Position numbers and translations under genes: made by a program. This document shows positions 61,303 to 64,000 of a DNA stretch of 64,000 nt, one piece after another; the first letter of the stretch is position 1, and every line of letters begins with the position of its first letter. The notes under the pieces are model-generated. The model was given only the letters and a program-made list of their open reading frames with translations. It was not told the DNA's origin and did no database searches. Source of the stretch: Leminorella grimontii ATCC 33999 = DSM 5078 (GTDB lineage Bacteria; Pseudomonadota; Gammaproteobacteria; Enterobacterales; Enterobacteriaceae); contig NZ_AUUA01000001.1 in NCBI RefSeq assembly GCF_000439085.1, forward strand, positions 62,001 through 126,000, written 5' to 3'.

Positions 61303-62727
61303 TTACGGCTGATAGTGGCCAACGCCCAGCTCGTCTTCTTTACGGGTTCTGGCGATCACCGCTTGCGGTGAATCTTGAACGCGCAGCCCCATTTCCGCTT
61401 CCGTTCTGACGACCTTGCCTCGTAGAGAGTTGGGGTAAACGTCGACGATTTCAACGTCAACAAACTTGCCCACCATGTCGGGCGTTCCTTCAAAGTTGAC
61501 GACCCGGTTGTTTTCGGTGCGGCCGGAAAGCTCCATGACGCTCTTGCGGGAAGTGCCTTCCACCAGAATACGCTGAATGGAACCCTGCATGCGGCGGCTG
61601 TACTGCATCGCCTGCTGGTTGATGCGCTCTTGCAGAATATACAGGCGCTGCTTCTTCTCCTCTTCACTGACGTCGTCAGCCATATCGGCGGCCGGCGTAC
61701 CGGGACGAGCGGAGAAGATGAAGCTGTAGCTCATATCAAAGTCGACGTCGGCGATAAGCTTCATGGTCTGTTCGAAATCCTGCTGGGTTTCGCCGGGGAA
61801 GCCTACGATAAAGTCGGAGCTGATGTGAATATCCGGACGCGCGGCGCGCAGCTTGCGGATAATTGACTTATATTCCAGCGCGGTGTGGGTACGGCCCATC
61901 AGGTTGAGAATTCTGTCCGAGCCGCTTTGTACCGGCAGGTGCAGGAAGCTGACCAGCTCGGGCGTATCTTTATAGACTTCGATAATGTCGTCGGTGAACT
62001 CAATCGGATGGCTGGTGGTAAAGCGCACGCGATCAATGCCGTCGATGCTCGCCACCAGGCGAAGCAGTTCGGCAAAAGAGCAAATGCCGCCGTCGAACGA
62101 CGGGCCGCGGTAGGCGTTGACGTTTTGCCCCAGCAGGTTAACTTCCCTTACGCCCTGAGCGGCAAGCTGGGCTATTTCAAACAGCACGTCGTCGCAGGGC
62201 CGGCTGACTTCTTCGCCGCGCGTGTAGGGCACGACGCAGTAAGTGCAGTATTTATTACAGCCTTCCATAATGGAAACAAACGCCGTTGGGCCTTCCGCCT
62301 TCGGTTCGGGCAGGCGGTCGAACTTTTCGATCTCCGGGAAGCTGACGTCAACTACCGGGCTGCGGGTGCCGCGGGCGCGGTTTATCATTTCGGGCAGTCG
62401 GTGGAGCGTCTGGGGGCCAAAGATCACGTCGACAAAGGGCGCGCGCTGGCGAATGTGGTCGCCTTCCTGGGAGGCGACGCAGCCGCCAACGCCGATAATC
62501 AGGTCCGGCTTTCCTTCCTTGAACGTTTTCCAACGACCCAACTGATGAAAAACCTTTTCCTGCGCTTTTTCGCGAATCGAACAGGTATTCAGCAGCAGGA
62601 CGTCCGCGTCTTCTGCGATTTCCGTCAGCTGATAGCCGTGAGTGCTTGCCAGCAGGTCCGCCATTTTCGATGAATCGTATTCATTCATCTGACAGCCCCA
62701 GGTTTTTATGTACAGTTTTTTCGTCAT
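61303..62727 (-). CDS. miaB: tRNA 2-methylthio-adenine synthase MiaB
   Basis: 474 residues from ATG 62727, the E. coli length. UPF0004 domain with three Cys ([29 protein letters not shown]), a radical SAM domain ([21 protein letters not shown]-x3-C-x2-C), and a TRAM domain near the C-terminus ([19 protein letters not shown]). It adds a methylthio group to i6A37 of tRNAs reading UNN codons. First gene of miaB-ybeZ-ybeY-corC-lnt. Confidence 0.98.
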   Translation of the reverse strand: MTKKLYIKTWGCQMNEYDSSKMADLLASTHGYQLTEIAEDADVLLLNTCSIREKAQEKVFHQLGRWKTFKEGKPDLIIGVGGCVASQEGDHIRQRAPFVDVIFGPQTLHRLPEMINRARGTRSPVVDVSFPEIEKFDRLPEPKAEGPTAFVSIMEGCNKYCTYCVVPYTRGEEVSRPCDDVLFEIAQLAAQGVREVNLLGQNVNAYRGPSFDGGICSFAELLRLVASIDGIDRVRFTTSHPIEFTDDIIEVYKDTPELVSFLHLPVQSGSDRILNLMGRTHTALEYKSIIRKLRAARPDIHISSDFIVGFPGETQQDFEQTMKLIADVDFDMSYSFIFSARPGTPAADMADDVSEEEKKQRLYILQERINQQAMQYSRRMQGSIQRILVEGTSRKSVMELSGRTENNRVVNFEGTPDMVGKFVDVEIVDVYPNSLRGKVVRTEAEMGLRVQDSPQAVIARTRKEDELGVGHYQP

Positions 62728-62924
62728 CGGTTTGTTACTCAGTGAAAGGCTTGGCATTAGACTCCTGCGAGCGAGCCGACCAATACGGCGCTAATTTCCG
62801 CGCAGGGCGCGTATTGTAATGGTTTGTTGTTCGCCTGACCAGAGATTGACTACATCCGTCACTGAAGCAAGCGTAAAAATCCGGTACACTTCGCAACATG
62901 ATAGTTCAATGATGGCGTAATGAC

Positions 62925-64000
62925 ATGATTAACGATACGGCTAAAACTCATGATGCGATCGTCGTCGGCGGAGGTATGGTTGGCGCCGCGGCGGCCGTAG
63001 GGCTTGCGATGAGAGGGCGTTCGGTTGCGGTAATAGAGCATGAGACGCCGAAACCCTTTGTCCCCGACAGCGCGCCGGATATTCGCATATCGGCAATTGG
63101 CTGTAGGTCGGTGAATTTGCTCAAGCGGCTGGGCGCATGGGACGGCATTGCGGCGATGCGCACAGCGCCTTACCGCAGGTTAGAAACCTGGGAGTGGGAT
63201 AACAGCAACGTCGTCTTTGACGCTCAGGCGTTGGCCCTGCCTGAACTGGGCTTTATGGTAGAAAACCGCGTATTGCAGCTGGGGTTATGGCAACAGTTCG
63301 AGCGCTATCCAAGCCTGCAGCTATATTGTCCCTCCCGCCTGGCTGACATGGTTCGGCCCGACGCTCAAAAAAGCGGCTGGGAACTTACTCTGGACAGCGG
63401 CGAGCGGCTTCGAGCGCCCCTAGTGATTGGCGCCGACGGCGCAAACTCCGCGGTGCGGGAACTGGCGGGGATTGGCGTTACCGGCTGGCAGTATCGTCAA
63501 TGGTGCATGCTGATTCTGATAAAAACCGATTTGCCCCAGCAGGACGTGACCTGGCAGCGCTTTTACCCTAGCGGCCCGCGCGCATTTTTACCGCTTTCTG
63601 GCGGCTACGCGACGCTGGTGTGGTATGACGCGCCGGCGCGAATTCGCCAGCTGCAGGCAATGTCCCATGAGGCGCTGGCCAGAGAGATCCTTGTGGCGTT
63701 TCCCGAACGTTTGGGCAACGTTGAGGTACAGGGCGCCGGTTCATTCCCTCTGGTGCGCAGGCACGCCCAGCGTTACGTGAAGCGCGGCGTCGTTCTCATC
63801 GGAGACGCCGCGCACACCATTAACCCTCTGGCGGGGCAGGGGGTTAACCTCGGCTATCGCGACGTTGAAACGCTGCTTGACGTCTTGGCGGAAGAGGAAA
63901 AGCGTGAGGCAAAGGGTGATTGTGATGAGGCGCTGCGGCGCTACGAGCGTCGGCGCTACCCGGACAACCTGCTGATGCAGACCGGCATGGACGTTTTCTA
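62925..64000 (+). CDS. ubiF: UbiF, 3-demethoxyubiquinol hydroxylase (cut by window end)
   Basis: 358 codons from ATG 62925, still open at the right edge (E. coli UbiF is 391). FAD-binding AIVVGGGMVGAAAAVGLAMR (GxGxxG), VIGADGANSAVREL (DG motif) and VLIGDAAHTINPLAGQGVNL (GD motif) show a flavin monooxygenase of the UbiH/UbiF group. The position, divergent from miaB, identifies UbiF, which hydroxylates C6 of the ubiquinone ring under aerobic conditions. Confidence 0.96.
   Translation, partial: MINDTAKTHDAIVVGGGMVGAAAAVGLAMRGRSVAVIEHETPKPFVPDSAPDIRISAIGCRSVNLLKRLGAWDGIAAMRTAPYRRLETWEWDNSNVVFDAQALALPELGFMVENRVLQLGLWQQFERYPSLQLYCPSRLADMVRPDAQKSGWELTLDSGERLRAPLVIGADGANSAVRELAGIGVTGWQYRQWCMLILIKTDLPQQDVTWQRFYPSGPRAFLPLSGGYATLVWYDAPARIRQLQAMSHEALAREILVAFPERLGNVEVQGAGSFPLVRRHAQRYVKRGVVLIGDAAHTINPLAGQGVNLGYRDVETLLDVLAEEEKREAKGDCDEALRRYERRRYPDNLLMQTGMDVF

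Noticed and set aside
61885-62673. 262-codon plus-strand frame opposite miaB
   Set aside because: Antisense shadow of miaB; no promoter or ribosome binding site.
1-64000. CRISPR array, insertion sequence or prophage
   Set aside because: I found no regularly spaced direct repeats, no transposase or integrase reading, and no phage structural genes; the zinc-ribbon gene at 27337 alone is not enough.

Overview
This is a chromosomal window from a gamma-proteobacterium of the order Enterobacterales. Core genes match Escherichia coli proteins almost end to end, and two E. coli neighbourhoods are recognisable: purEK-lpxH-ppiB-(insert)-cysS ... tRNA-Arg(UCU)-folD, and tatE-lipA-lipB-ybeD-dacA-rlpA-mrdBA-rlmH-rsfS-nadD-holA-lptE-leuS-gltLKJI-lnt-corC-ybeY-ybeZ-miaB-ubiF. 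Several E. coli landmarks are absent (ybeF between lipA and lipB, cobC between rsfS and nadD). The accessory gene content suggests an early-branching family such as Budviciaceae rather than Escherichia itself; that placement is inference only.

Layout. 0-2 kb: the tail of a YddG-like exporter, then a toxin-antitoxin patch (an intact RelE/ParE-Phd-like pair, an orphan ParD, and a short RelB-like antitoxin with a frameshifted YafQ-like toxin). 2-4.6 kb: DUF4261, DUF6000-like and YigE-like genes. 4.6-7.6 kb: purK, purE (with a PurR box), lpxH, ppiB. 7.7-13 kb: an inserted respiratory module: an IclR-type regulator divergent from a Tat-exported molybdopterin oxidoreductase, its Fe-S subunit and membrane anchor, followed by an exported RidA-like protein. 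The divergent promoter region holds an FNR box next to a 34-bp palindrome. 13-19.7 kb: cysS, a WG-repeat lipoprotein, small genes, tRNA-Arg, folD. 19.8-32 kb: accessory genes (MFS exporter, exported low-molecular-weight phosphatase, OmpC/F-type porin behind a Fur box, many small lipoproteins and secreted proteins, leuE, endonuclease I, an RtcB-PrfH ribosome-repair pair, a YiiX-like enzyme).

32-37.9 kb: an ynbABCD-type lipid operon with an added PlsC-like acyltransferase and a small membrane protein. 37.9-39.1 kb: a two-domain HTH regulator with a TTG start and a 0.7-kb AT-rich gap. 39.1-64 kb: a long, almost entirely minus-strand housekeeping block: lipoate synthesis, cell elongation (PBP5, RlpA, RodA, PBP2), ribosome maturation or silencing (RlmH, RsfS, YbeY), NAD, DNA polymerase delta, LPS assembly, leucyl-tRNA synthetase, glutamate/aspartate uptake (with a sigma-54 promoter), lipoprotein N-acylation, MiaB, and the start of ubiF on the plus strand, cut by the window end.

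Most promising leads: the RtcB-PrfH operon with a strongly initiated 15-codon leader ORF; the IclR/FNR-controlled molybdoenzyme module of unknown substrate; the extended ynb lipid operon; a candidate ~90-nt sRNA at about 24.6 kb; and a pair of near-identical palindromic hairpins flanking gltI.
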